Part shown: piece after piece, positions 1 to 11,900 of the stretch
Position numbering within the stretch: the first letter of the stretch is position 1
Layout of the letters: the number at the start of each line of letters is the position of its first letter
NCBI GenBank assembly: GCA_932294295.1
Contig: OW028585.1
Span: 29,372,720 to 29,436,719, forward strand
Direction of reading: 5' to 3'
DNA: 64,000 bases
Source of the DNA: Alitta virens
Lineage: Eukaryota > Annelida > Polychaeta > Phyllodocida > Nereididae
Notes under the pieces: generated by a model
Databases searched by the model: none
Seen by the model: only the letters and a program-made list of their open reading frames with translations
What the model was told of the DNA's origin: nothing
Position numbers and translations under genes: made by a program

Positions 1-200
1 CGTTAAACTAGTATTTGTGTTAATCAGAGGCTTATTATTACTTAGGTCAGGGATCATATTAGGTTAATCAAGGCAAAGGTCATGATTAATTAGGTCAAAG
101 GTCATGGTTAATGATGTAATTCAGCCAATGAAGGCCAATGGTCATGATCAAGGTCATGGTAGACCTATGTAGGTCAAAGGTCATAAGTATCTAGATCAGA
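1..200 (+). promoter_or_regulatory. AGGTCA half-site cluster with two DR1 elements
   Basis: Two perfect AGGTCA-A-AGGTCA direct repeats lie at 92-104 and 171-183, with several single GGTCA half-sites around them. DR1 is a known binding arrangement for HNF4/COUP/RXR-type nuclear receptors. The spacing also looks like a decayed tandem repeat, so the function is open. A comparable GGTCA-rich stretch lies at 41970-42180. Confidence 0.35.
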
Positions 201-892
201 GGTCATACAATGTTATTTATGGTCATTCTTAATATATTCATAAAAAAATCCTGCAAAAGATTAATTTCAAGGACGGATGACATGAAGATAAAATAAAAGA
301 AATGACGATGCCAAAAAACCACTTGAACCACCAAACAGAACAAATGCATACATAAGCAGAAAATGAAAAACGGCACTTGATTTTTTAAAGTTCCTCAAAC
401 CTTGGTGTCCGGTTCCACCTTCTGTGAAAAGCCAGGGGGGGTTAAACAAGTCCAAAAATATCAGAAAAAAGCGGGAATAGTGGTATCATTATCATAGTGG
501 CATTTCACAGAAAGTCGTGAATATAACGAGTGACGATGAAAACAAGAAAGCATTCAAGAACAAGAATCTCATTGTCCCAATCTGAATAAACGGACAATTG
601 TTCCGATATATAGATAAACAATTCAGTGGAGATGACAGGCTGCTATTTTGGTAAAGTGTTAGCAATTTCAGTTGCACATGACATGGGCTTTGTACTGCCT
701 CTAGATCTTAATAATTTTGGTGAGTGAATAGTAATTTGTCAAGTCCAAGTACTTCTTAGAAAAACGACCTTAAACCTTAGTCAGAGTGCGAACTTGTACA
801 AGGTATATTTAAAGAAAACTGCACTCTTAGTCACAAAATCACAAATTTATGTAAACTTACTTTATATCTGTAAAAGACACTTCTAAAAATAA

Positions 893-904
893 TCCCCCCC
901 CCCC
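893..904 (+). repeat. C homopolymer run
   Basis: An uninterrupted run of C in intronic sequence. Confidence 0.8.
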
Positions 905-2821
905 TCTCAAAATTTACATAAACGCAGAAAATAGTTCACAAGGATATTGCGAAATATATGTATGAGGAATTGTCCCTCTTCAAACACCTCTCATATCTGG
1001 TCAGTAACAATTTTGATCATCTAAGTAAATCCTGATGAAAATAAAAATTTGCAACATACAAATAGGATTTGTAAAATATAAAATAAACATATTTTTCCCT
1101 TTCAGAAAGTCATTACCAGTCATGTGCAACTGCATTCTTAACAGTACAGACAGCGAAATAGCCAACAGAAGAGTGTATAACCCTGGGTAATATGATAATG
1201 GATTATTGACACACTGGCTTTCACATAAATTCTTGAATTCACACACAATTAGCTGGAGAGAGATACGTCTAGGTGCTCTTTATGCAGAGGATACGCAAAC
1301 TATGTGAAGGCAGTTATCGCAATTCAGCAATCGAAAGAAAACTCATCGATACAAGTCTCTTACAACTTCAAACAATTTGAAAAATAGTGGCAATTAGTGA
1401 GTGACAATTTCCAAATTAATTACTTTTATTAATACAATCGAAGTGATTCACATTTTCATGAAAGCCAGTGGTGCATCATCAAAAGAACAAGACTCTAAAT
1501 ATCCAAAATAAATAGTTTAGAACGTATAAAAAAAATACCTAACCTTGAGGTGTATCAATTCAAAACATTTGTGGATTTAACAGGTGCAGTGAAAATGCAG
1601 TGCAAAATTTCTCCCTATCTCTTAAATATCGATAAGCCCAGAAAGTGGGACAAATAGTATTTAAGTGCACAAATAGTCAATCACAGTAGTCATCAAATCA
1701 CATACCCCTCATTAATTAATCAAGTAATTAATAAGGTCAAAACGTGCAAATGCATATCAACATAAATTAGTGTTTTAATATAGGTGGCAGCACCAAAGCC
1801 AGGCCAAGCATGAAGCACAAATAAAGCGTTAAAAAGACGTTTCGACTTGAATTTAAACCTTATATGGTAAGCTCGTAAATGTATTTATTCATAAATGACT
1901 TTGATGGTCCTACGTACAACTCCTAAGCATGGGAAGATCTACATGATATCACTACAATATCATACTACGGATAATGAAGGAGGTGGGTGCGGTAGAAATG
2001 ATAATAATAACGGGTCGGAAAAAGCTCGGGGAGGTAAAACAAGATGTCTACAAATCACTGAGCAAGATTCCTAGTGTGTGAGGTATGATTTGAGTGATTT
2101 CTGTCTGTATATTTACCACTAATGAACCAGTCAACAATCAATTGAATTAAGGTGATTCTACCCAGACTATCTATCCCATCTCCACATCTAATTAAAACTG
2201 TACATGATAGGTACAACCTTCGAACTTATCGTCTTGTTGATATCACGTTTGATACAATATGAAGAGAATTTACCACTTCACTGCTCTCCGAATTTAGGAT
2301 ATATATCTTCAACATGTTGCTTTGCTACTAGCAATCAATCAATTCTAACAACTATATTCCTATCTTGTATATATATACATTAATTGATATATATCCTATT
2401 TAAGAGTACTACTTGTTCTCGATTAATTATTTGCGTTTCTTGTCAATTTTTTCGACAGTTTACTTCGCTTCATGTAATTTCTGTTTTTACCTTACAAGGG
2501 ATGTGCATTTTATATTCGTGGGTGCATCAAGGTAGCATTGTATCGTTAACCTTACAATATAATTACATGGTACAAGATCGAATCCTGAAAGAAATTGTTT
2601 GGACTTACGTGAACCTGAAATAAGCGTATAAGGAAGATTAGATATGATATTATGGATAAGATATTATTAGCATTGGTGTCACATCTTGCTCAGTCGCAAA
2701 TCAGGTGCAAAACAAGTGTTAAAATCAAATAATCGTGAGGTATACAGGGGTCACAGGCAACAGGCCAGCGCTTGTACACGGCTGTTTGGTAAACGCACAC
2801 ACGGATTAATGGATGACTTAC

Positions 2822-2954
2822 CCGGATGGTGCTCGCGTGGTTTGGGAAGGTTCGAAACACAGGTATGTGGACACATCAAGACGTTTGCAGGATGCAGAGA
2901 GCCTTCCAGGAATTTCTTCTTCGTTTCGTGAAGGTGGATGCCACCTAGTGGAGT
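2822..2954 (-). CDS. DIP2: DIP2 exon 23 of window (last one seen)
   Basis: Acceptor ttttgtttctcgcag, donor GTAAGT; 133 nt. It encodes [18 protein letters not shown], then [20 protein letters not shown] and PREHHP. This matches human [40 protein letters not shown]. It ends the first ANL half. The next expected segment (human GPASVMVGNLVSGKRIAQA) was not found in 1-2821, so it lies beyond the left edge. Confidence 0.98.
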
Positions 2955-5900
2955 CTGCGAGAAACAAAAAGGTTCCATTAGAACGCTCGACATTCCTTTA
3001 ACTAATAGACTGAGACAGCTGTAGTACAAAAATAAGCCATTATGTCTGTGAGATCCAAAATGTTCGACGTTCTTATCACAAATAGAGGGTAAAAAACAAT
3101 GAATTTTTTTTTGCTCAACTTGTTTAGAAGCAAAAAGAGTTGTTTTTGAACACTTTATATTCCTCAAAACACTAACCTACCACTGAAATATCTATTTACC
3201 ACATTTAGTTTTTCCAGAATGAAATAGTGTGGTTCAGTTTAGATATTAATTAACATCTTTGCAGTTCGTAAGAAATGCTAAAATTCTGTAAATTCTATAT
3301 GAAAAATACAATTCTTTCTCGCACAAAACAATTCCTCCTGCCTATCTGTCAGTTGGTTCAGATTCTTACTCTCATTCAGCTATGCCATTCAGCCATGACA
3401 CAGTTTCACAAAGACACAGACTGAAAATTTTCATTCGCAAATACCTTGGGTAGATAGTTTGGTGGGACTAGAGCCAAGCAATAAATTCCAACTTGATGAA
3501 TACTGTCCACAGCTTGTAACACCCGACTCATCCATTGGAAACTCTGCAAAATTAAATTAAATACATCGTCATGTAAAATTGAAGATGGGCAAAAATTCCA
3601 AAAATCCATCTCTCCCAGTCATACCAAGGAAAACGAATTAACAATTAACTCCCCGAGCACCAAGATCTTGCCTACAAGGGATGCACTATCCAAATAATAG
3701 TCCCATTTTTTACTAATCAAGCTTCAACACTACTTAGCATCGTTAAAATATCTGTTACCTAATTCGTCTGAGACAATTAATTCAATCTAGTGACTTATAT
3801 CAGTGATTTTCCTTTTACTTATAGCATTTTAGTTTGGTGATTTATGTTAGTGAATTCAATAGTTCTTAAATATTCCCATTTGACGAGTTACTGTCAAAAT
3901 ATTTGTAGCCTTAGTTTGACCAAGAAAAATTACGATTGTACTTGGGAGTTTGCTGTTTTTCTTAAAGTTTTTGATTTCGTGACATATATTAGTAAATCTA
4001 ATATTTCTTAAATATTTCATTTGGGGAGTTAAAAACAATTTCTTACTTCTTCCTCAGAACAGTCTGGCCGCTGTTCGGCGATGATTATAATTCTGTCGTC
4101 CTTCAAAACTTTAATAGAGAACACAGCGATTCGACCTCTGTAGATGAACTTCATTGGTTCCACAGCCAAGACTGTTGCTATGATATCGTCGGTGTTATGG
4201 CGACGACCTCCGACCTCCATCAAGCCTTCACGACTTCCACAGACAAAAATGAGACCGCCCTGCAAAGATTTCACAAAAATATCTTGAAGGATTTGTTTGA
4301 GAAGTTGTGTTCAAGGTTAAAAGGTTAGAGTGCTGCATACAGAATGCAGAGAAGTTTTGATTTTAAACTTTGGAATTACGATCTCAAACTTACTGGTCCT
4401 AGAAATCCCAACAAGCCCGTTCTGACGAACTGGTGTTCTCCGATTGGTTTGTTATCACTACCTAGAGGTTGAACCTGAAATTGAAAAGACAATAACATAA
4501 TGTTAAAAAAAAAAATTATTTTACATATCATTATAAAGAATTAGTTTTATGAAGTTGATCTTAATAAAGCAGTCCATGTAGCTTGTGTTTTAGCCATAAC
4601 ATTATCACTTCAATGGTTATTATCATCATTATTATCATCATCATTATCATCATTACCAGCAAGTTGAACACAATAACAATAGTATGACCATTTTTTAACT
4701 AAATTTTGTGTTAACCTTCCCATAAAAAGTTCAAGTTGATTGAATATTGAAGATTTGTAAATATTTAATAATCTCCATCAATCCCTGAACTTTATTCTAC
4801 TCCTGTGACCTTGACCTAATATCAATGATCTTTGGATGTAACTTGTGTTTTATGCTAAGCATTAAAACAGACATGGTATGTCTGATATAAAAGTAAGTTC
4901 AAATTAATTCCTTTTTTCAATGACCTTGACCTGCATCTCACGACCTTCCACTGACCTTGAACTGATTGTTGGAGACACCTTGGAGGCCGAAGTATGCTGT
5001 GCCAGCATAGGGGGCGCTGAGACAAAGTTCCCCAACTTCATCTGTCTTGCAGAGCTGGGTAGCACCATCTAATTTGACTACGGCCATCATTCCTGAAAGA
5101 AATGTCATCCAATTCAGTTTATGTTGCAACACGACTCATAGTTTTTTCCGAAAGATCACATACAGGTTTCAAACAAAAGGAATGCAAATTTCATAAACTT
5201 GGAAACTACATATATTTTTTTATGACAAATGATGTACTAAATTAATGTCAAATAAATTTATTGTCAGTTTGTCTAATATCAAATGAATTTAATGTCTGTC
5301 TGTCTGTCTGTCTGTCTGTCTAGCTGTCTGTCTGTCTGATCTCCAGAAGACTTATATGAACCCAGGAGCCATACTGGTTTCTCCCTCGGCCAATGAGAGT
5401 CCAGGATTCAAATGATGTCCTTTGGAGATTTGTTTCCAAGTCTATGAAAACTGCGGTAAGGTGAGTAAAATTTTGTCACTTTAATAATGACACACAAAAG
5501 TACTAATTTGCTTTCAGTAAATGTTGTAATCACATTAATAAATGTGTAAAAATGACTGGACCCATGAATATACGTTAGTTGCACCTCTGTGTTCAATGAA
5601 TTGTTCACAAAATAGATAAGGACATAGAGGTTTATGCCGACTTAAGCTAAAAAAAATTACATTACATTGGCCCAATTTTGCATATATTCACGCAGAAAAT
5701 CGTACAAAATGTTGATGTCAGGGGTCTGATACAACTCACGTGGATGTTTACTTGTCAGTAACACGGACTACAGTTATTACAGCAGCAATACGCATCGATG
5801 CAGCTTAAAAAACTACTACAATAAATCTCTTAAGCTTTTACAAACCTCCCGGCAGAACCTGGCCGCAGTCCTGAAGAGTCAGAGAGGTCAAGGAATTCTC

Positions 5901-8900
5901 GCTGTCCACCCTGACCACCCCGTGACTCAACCCTTGCATCGAGAGGACGCCTCGCCCCGTTGCGTTAGATCCGGTTCGCCCTGGTCTGGAATCAGTCGGT
6001 ATACTAATGAGGAGACGAGGAGAGCGTGAAAACTCCCTGCCTTAGACGAAACAATGTGCGGACATGGACAACACAACATAAACCAAGTCAAATCAATGGT
6101 GTTAACGGTGAACCATATGCAATAGATAACTTAATTGCCAAATTAGGTCTCTTGTAGACTTGTAGATCTACGATTAGGCCCAAAACCTTTCCAGTCGTTG
6201 GCCTCTCATTGATAATCTTATTGGATCATATCATTGCATGTGCCTGCAGCGGCAAACTTAATAGAGTGCACTGCTAATAGCATTTCACTGAGTAACCCTG
6301 GATTCAGCAAGTCATAAGTCTTTCTTCTCCTCTTATTACTCATTTTGCTTTCCAGACATATTTTGTCATACCTAAATTTCTCTGGGAAATAACAGATATC
6401 AACTAAATGATAAGATGTCAAATATACCATAAAATGCACTGAGAAGACTGCTGCTAGGATGCACTTTGCTTCGGCTAATCGCAGTCAACGGCGGGAACTT
6501 TTTCAGCCAAAAGAATTGCAATATTCTGCCGTAGCCACCTGGTGGAAATATAGCGAACCTTCAGTGAAAATCCACTATTGATATTTATAACACCAGGTGT
6601 CTCGCAGGACAATTGATGTTAATGCCAAATCAAAGGACCATGGAAGTGCCAAATTAGGTAGTTCAGAATGATCTAAAATCTGGTCATGGGGCGATCTTCC
6701 TATTCAGCTACTAAAGTGGCCTTCAGTTTGGTAGTTATAATAGTTACGAAGTGATTTTGGTCTTTGCATAAGATTCACCTGTTTAATTTGTGTGATTAGT
6801 TAATCATTTGTGTAAAACACATAAAGCAAAACCAATACAAAATTTACAACAAAATCTTTTAAAGCTTAGCTATGTGCTTGTAAGCAATCATGGAAAAGAC
6901 AGCGATTATAATCAACTAATATTTGCCAACATCGAACACTTATGATACGCATGGTGCTGAATAAATCATATTTGTGTTGAAAGTGCAAAATTATATACAC
7001 AGCAAGCAGATTTTATGATCGTAACAAAATCGATGTTTGTTTTGATTCGTGAACATTAAAAGCTTCACACTTATAAAGACAACCATAATATATAAGGTTC
7101 ATATAAACATGAATACAAGATTTCTGTTAATTTCAACGATGGATCTGTTTAAGAATCTTAGCAGCACAATACATTCAATTCCTATAAGAAATTCCAATGC
7201 AAAATATTTTGTAATCCATTATCTTTTACATTAAATACTTTGTTAATGACAATTCCACAAATGCATCATATGCCAGTAAAGCCCATCCCGTATAAAACTA
7301 CTAAGAAATTTGAACTATAAAACATGACTGTTATAAAATGACCCGATTCTAGAGTGCTCCATTATATCACTCTGAAGTTCTACCAAGAGCACCTTTCCAA
7401 TTACGTGCTTATCTATTACAAATGCCGGCAATATGGTTTGTGAGAACCAAGTTAACTGCAAGCTATAACAGGTGGCAGCAGCTGTCGATTGGAAATACTG
7501 ACACAGTGTGCCATCTAGTGGTAATACGTCAGAACTTAGAAATATTTCATCTGAAGACTTTCAACGCAACGCAATGCAAGTCTTCAGGAAAGACCCTCCA
7601 AGTAATACAATAGAACACTCCACACCCCTTCCTGGAGCAATTAAAACACCCCCATGCAGTTTAAACTAGGTCAGACCAACCTTCTAATCGAGACAGTCAA
7701 AGCCTCGGAGGAAGCAGCGCACGGACAGATGGATTCCGGCTTCAGTCCTTTGGCTTGGAAGACATTCAAGAATGAATCGCAGGACGTCAACGACCCTACA
7801 TACAAGCAAAATAGATTAATCAGTGGTGCTAATCGTCCTTTAAAAGTCATAACAACATCATCAATATCTAGTAGAACATAATAGAGATGAGACATTTTTG
7901 TGTGCATTATTTTTAGAGGGAGCCACCAGCAACATGGTCTGATCATTATTCAATGACATAACTATACAACCAGGTCATTGAGTGTAGTTGATGATGTCAC
8001 ACTTGGATAACGTGATCTAACAATAGACTGTCAGACTGCGTTAATTACAAGATACTAATTGCTATATTCATCCCAAATCATTTATAGTATTCAATAAATA
8101 ATGAAAGTCTGGGGTTTTTCCACAAATCAACGCCCACAAATTTGCATAATTCGCTTGACAAATATGTGTGGCATTTCTCTAAACAACTTGTAACGCATTG
8201 TAAATAAGAAGCTCGAGTTCTCACAGAGCATCGTAAAAGAGACCATAAACGTTGATGTATTCACATGGATTCAAAATCTTCCAAATTAGTTTCTGTCAAA
8301 TATATCCACTCTCTCGTACATTTGAAACACTTGGGAACAAGCCAAACACAAACATGCAGTATTTAATTTAGCATAGTAACATTTATGCTGCCGAGACCAT
8401 CAACGTTGATTCACTTACATGGATTAGCTCCGTCAGCTACGAGCAGGAATCGTAAAGAAGACAGATTGACATCCTTATGGTCTCGTTGCGCTAGGAGACC
8501 CCAGTGCATATCTCTTGACTTGACTATTGCAACACTCGCTGAAACAAAAAGCACAGTCGTTATAATAAAATTAGCAAATGGCGAATGAGATGATGGTCTT
8601 TGTATAAAAAATTCGCTCACATCTTTCTTATGCCTCATGAGAATCAGTGCTGATGTTATTTGTTTTTTACTTGTACATATTAACTATAAATAAATAAATT
8701 TTCTATCTTTATCTTCTACATAATGAACCTGTACTTTACATTGACACAGAGGCACTGAAGAATTTTCAGACATCCGGACGGATTGGGTTCTTGAGAAAAC
8801 TGATATCGAAAAACCAGATATTGGAGGGGGGGGGGGGGGGGGGTCTAAAAATTTACAGGTCCCCCCCCCCCCCTTTTTAAAATTGAACAGCCCTTACTAG

Positions 8901-11900
8901 ATTGTTGGTAATGGAGCTACAGAAATTAAAAATGTTTAAAAAAACTGTCAATACCTTTGTATTTAGTGACCATCTTCATCCAGGATGCAGGGTCAACTTT
9001 CATTAGGGAGTACGGTACGAAAATCACATGCATCCCGTTAAAAACACTCTGCAAAGGAATGAAGATGAATTGATGAACATGAAGCAATCAAGTAAACTAT
9101 TTCATACAGCAGAGATTCAGAACATTGTACCATGAAATAAGAATATCCAATATTCGATATGAATATCCAGTATTTTCCATATTTGGCAACTTACATTTTT
9201 CTGAATAACCCAAGTATGAACAAAATCACAGCTATGCAATTTCACTACAGTAGCATGACAAAATATTATACAATTTAAATAACATACAATTTAAATGATA
9301 TACACATACCGTTAAGACTCCATGCCACAATCCAACCTCTCTCTTAAAGTCCAAAACGCAGACCATAACCTCTCCTTCGGTGTAATTGCAAGCGACGGTA
9401 AGCGTCCGACAGTGACATAACATACTGGCTCTCGTGTTGATGACCCCCATCACACTGCCATCTCTACCGGTCATATACTGGAAAAAAAAATCATGAAATT
9501 ACGAAATTTGTCAGAATCTTGCAATCAAAATGGTCCATTACATTCATGTCAGTGTTTCAATGTGGGTCTGAAGCTTAGCCAGCTTATATAACCAGCTGCC
9601 AGAGACAGATGTAATGATGAGATGATAAGGCTTGCAATATACACACTACACCCTGTATAGGGACCTGAATTTGGTCATCTCTTCAGCGGTACCCATTGCC
9701 TTTTAAGGAGTCCCTATTTGCTCTTTATAATAATTCGTAATTTTTATTTTATTTTTTTAATAGTAGTGTTATTATTTACCTTTTCATTTTTTTTTGGAGA
9801 AAAGAAATTCTGAGTCCTATTCAGTACTAATTACACTTTAATTAATGATGAAATAATATTTAGTCGTCACTTTTTTCTCGTTCTTACCTCGATGTAAGCA
9901 GGTGCTTCGTCCGTTTGTCTCGGTGGAGGAAGCCAATCTTTTGGCGCTTTGTTCAAATGTTCGGTGACAAACCAATGAAGTCGAGGCCATCCTGAAGGTA
10001 AAATTAATTCAGATCATCATGTCATAATATTACATACATATTTGACATACAGGACTTCTGCGACCTCTTCAAGTTGCAAAAATTCAACGATTTATACAGT
10101 GGTACTCCAAAATTCTATTTCACTTCCCTGTAGTACAGGGAGTTCCCACGAGATTGCGCATGTGTCAAATCAATCTGTGCGCGCCTCTAGAACTCCCTCT
10201 AGACTACAGGAATTAGCAGAATTATGGTCAAACTTTACTTACAGGTGAACTCGTTTGACTGGTATATTAAAACCAACTCATATTAAAGCGAACTTTTACG
10301 TTCCAATATATCCACAACATCAAAATATACAATGGGGTCGCATATTTGGCCGCTTTTTTTTATAGTCAGAAAGAGGATTGGTTTCTTATTTAAGTGATCT
10401 TAATGCTTATGTTATAAGTGCACTACAACATCGACGCATTAAACTCACCTTTAAAAGTCACGACCTCTCCACTCGGTAACCGTGGCAACCCTTTGTAACA
10501 CGCTTCTGACGTTAAAGCGACGTTTACATTGAGACTACCCAGCAGAAATCCCACTCCCTGGCAACCAGCGTCCTGAAAAAAATATATTAAATTAAAAATC
10601 CTACATAAATTTTGCCTCAACGAGGATATTTTTTTAGGCCAATCTTCAAGCAAGCGCTTCAATTCCAGGCTCCAGCAACAAAATAAACATATCATGTGTT
10701 AACAGAAGTTTCATGCTAGACCCTCTAAAATTATAACAATTCCTATATTCTATTCCATAATTTAATAGTTTAACTTCTGTATTACTCATAAGCATTATTC
10801 ATAACCCCTCAGCAAAATAGGACTGGTCAGTTCATGTGACCCACGACTCCGAATTAATAGCACAATGCACAATAATTCAGCTGTAGTGACACTAGTGATG
10901 GCACCGATTTTAACCGATTATCGTCGGCGAAACAAAGTAACAACCGATAATCAATGCTAGTGTTGAAAAATCGATTTTTCCGTTTGTGGGACTTTGTATA
11001 CTAAATTAAGGTGTCATTAAAATTTGAACGTTGAGGAGTAAATGATCTTCTTAGCATTTGTTCTCAGTCCATGGAAAAATAAAATCGATTTAAACATCGA
11101 TTATCGCATCGAACGGCTTATCGATTAATCGATGTCAGTTTTGAGACCGATTTGCCATCACAAAGTGACACCATGCATTATACTATTATTTCCGGGCCCA
11201 ACATGTAGATCACTTGTCAATTAGCCAGCTCTATAGGCCGTGTAGTTATTATTCTTCGTGTATTCTTACGCACCACTTCCATTTATGTAGGAATCTTTTT
11301 TGTGAGTGAAATGTCACGTCATTCGAGTGAAAGATTGGTGAAACTTTTACCGACAAATGCACCTTACGCATACGTGACTTGTGTTCAATGAATATTCAAA
11401 TTATCGGTGAGTCGAGTTATATACATGTGACATATTTTTAAATCTACCATCCATCCAAAGGTACAAGCTCGTGATTATGTCACACCGTGGTGTGCGTATG
11501 CGTATGCGATATGTGTAGTGTTATACATTCGAAAATACAATATCTTCATAATATCATAATATGTGCATGAATTCTGCACCACATGCAAATCAAAATCAAG
11601 CTTTAGTGCAAATATATAAATATTCCCCATTTGCGAAATAAAACAATCAAAAAAACATTAAAAATTGCTGCGTTTATAATGCACACACAACTTATGATCC
11701 ACGTGGCAGTTTATAGCTAACACTCCACACCAAAATAGCTTTATAACTTATCGATTAACGTGTTATACTGTAACATTTCACCCCCGTTCAGCGCCCAAAT
11801 AAGTCAGTAATATTCATGCTAACCTGAGGCTCATTAACTGGCTCCATCTGTTGAGAAATTAGGAAATTAAAAAGTCATGCATCATACACAAAATAAACAG

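Larger units (their letters stand above)
1..2821. other. DIP2 intron, left edge; no exon recognised
   Basis: The sequence is AT-rich with no frame resembling the second DIP2 ANL domain. It carries an AGGTCA-rich stretch at 1-220 and a C run at 893-904, otherwise nothing I can name. Short open frames here have no recognisable content. Confidence 0.7.

Noticed and set aside
1..2821. Further DIP2 exons for the second ANL domain
   Set aside because: No stretch on the minus strand resembles VGNLVSGKRIAQA or later segments; the exons must be beyond the window.
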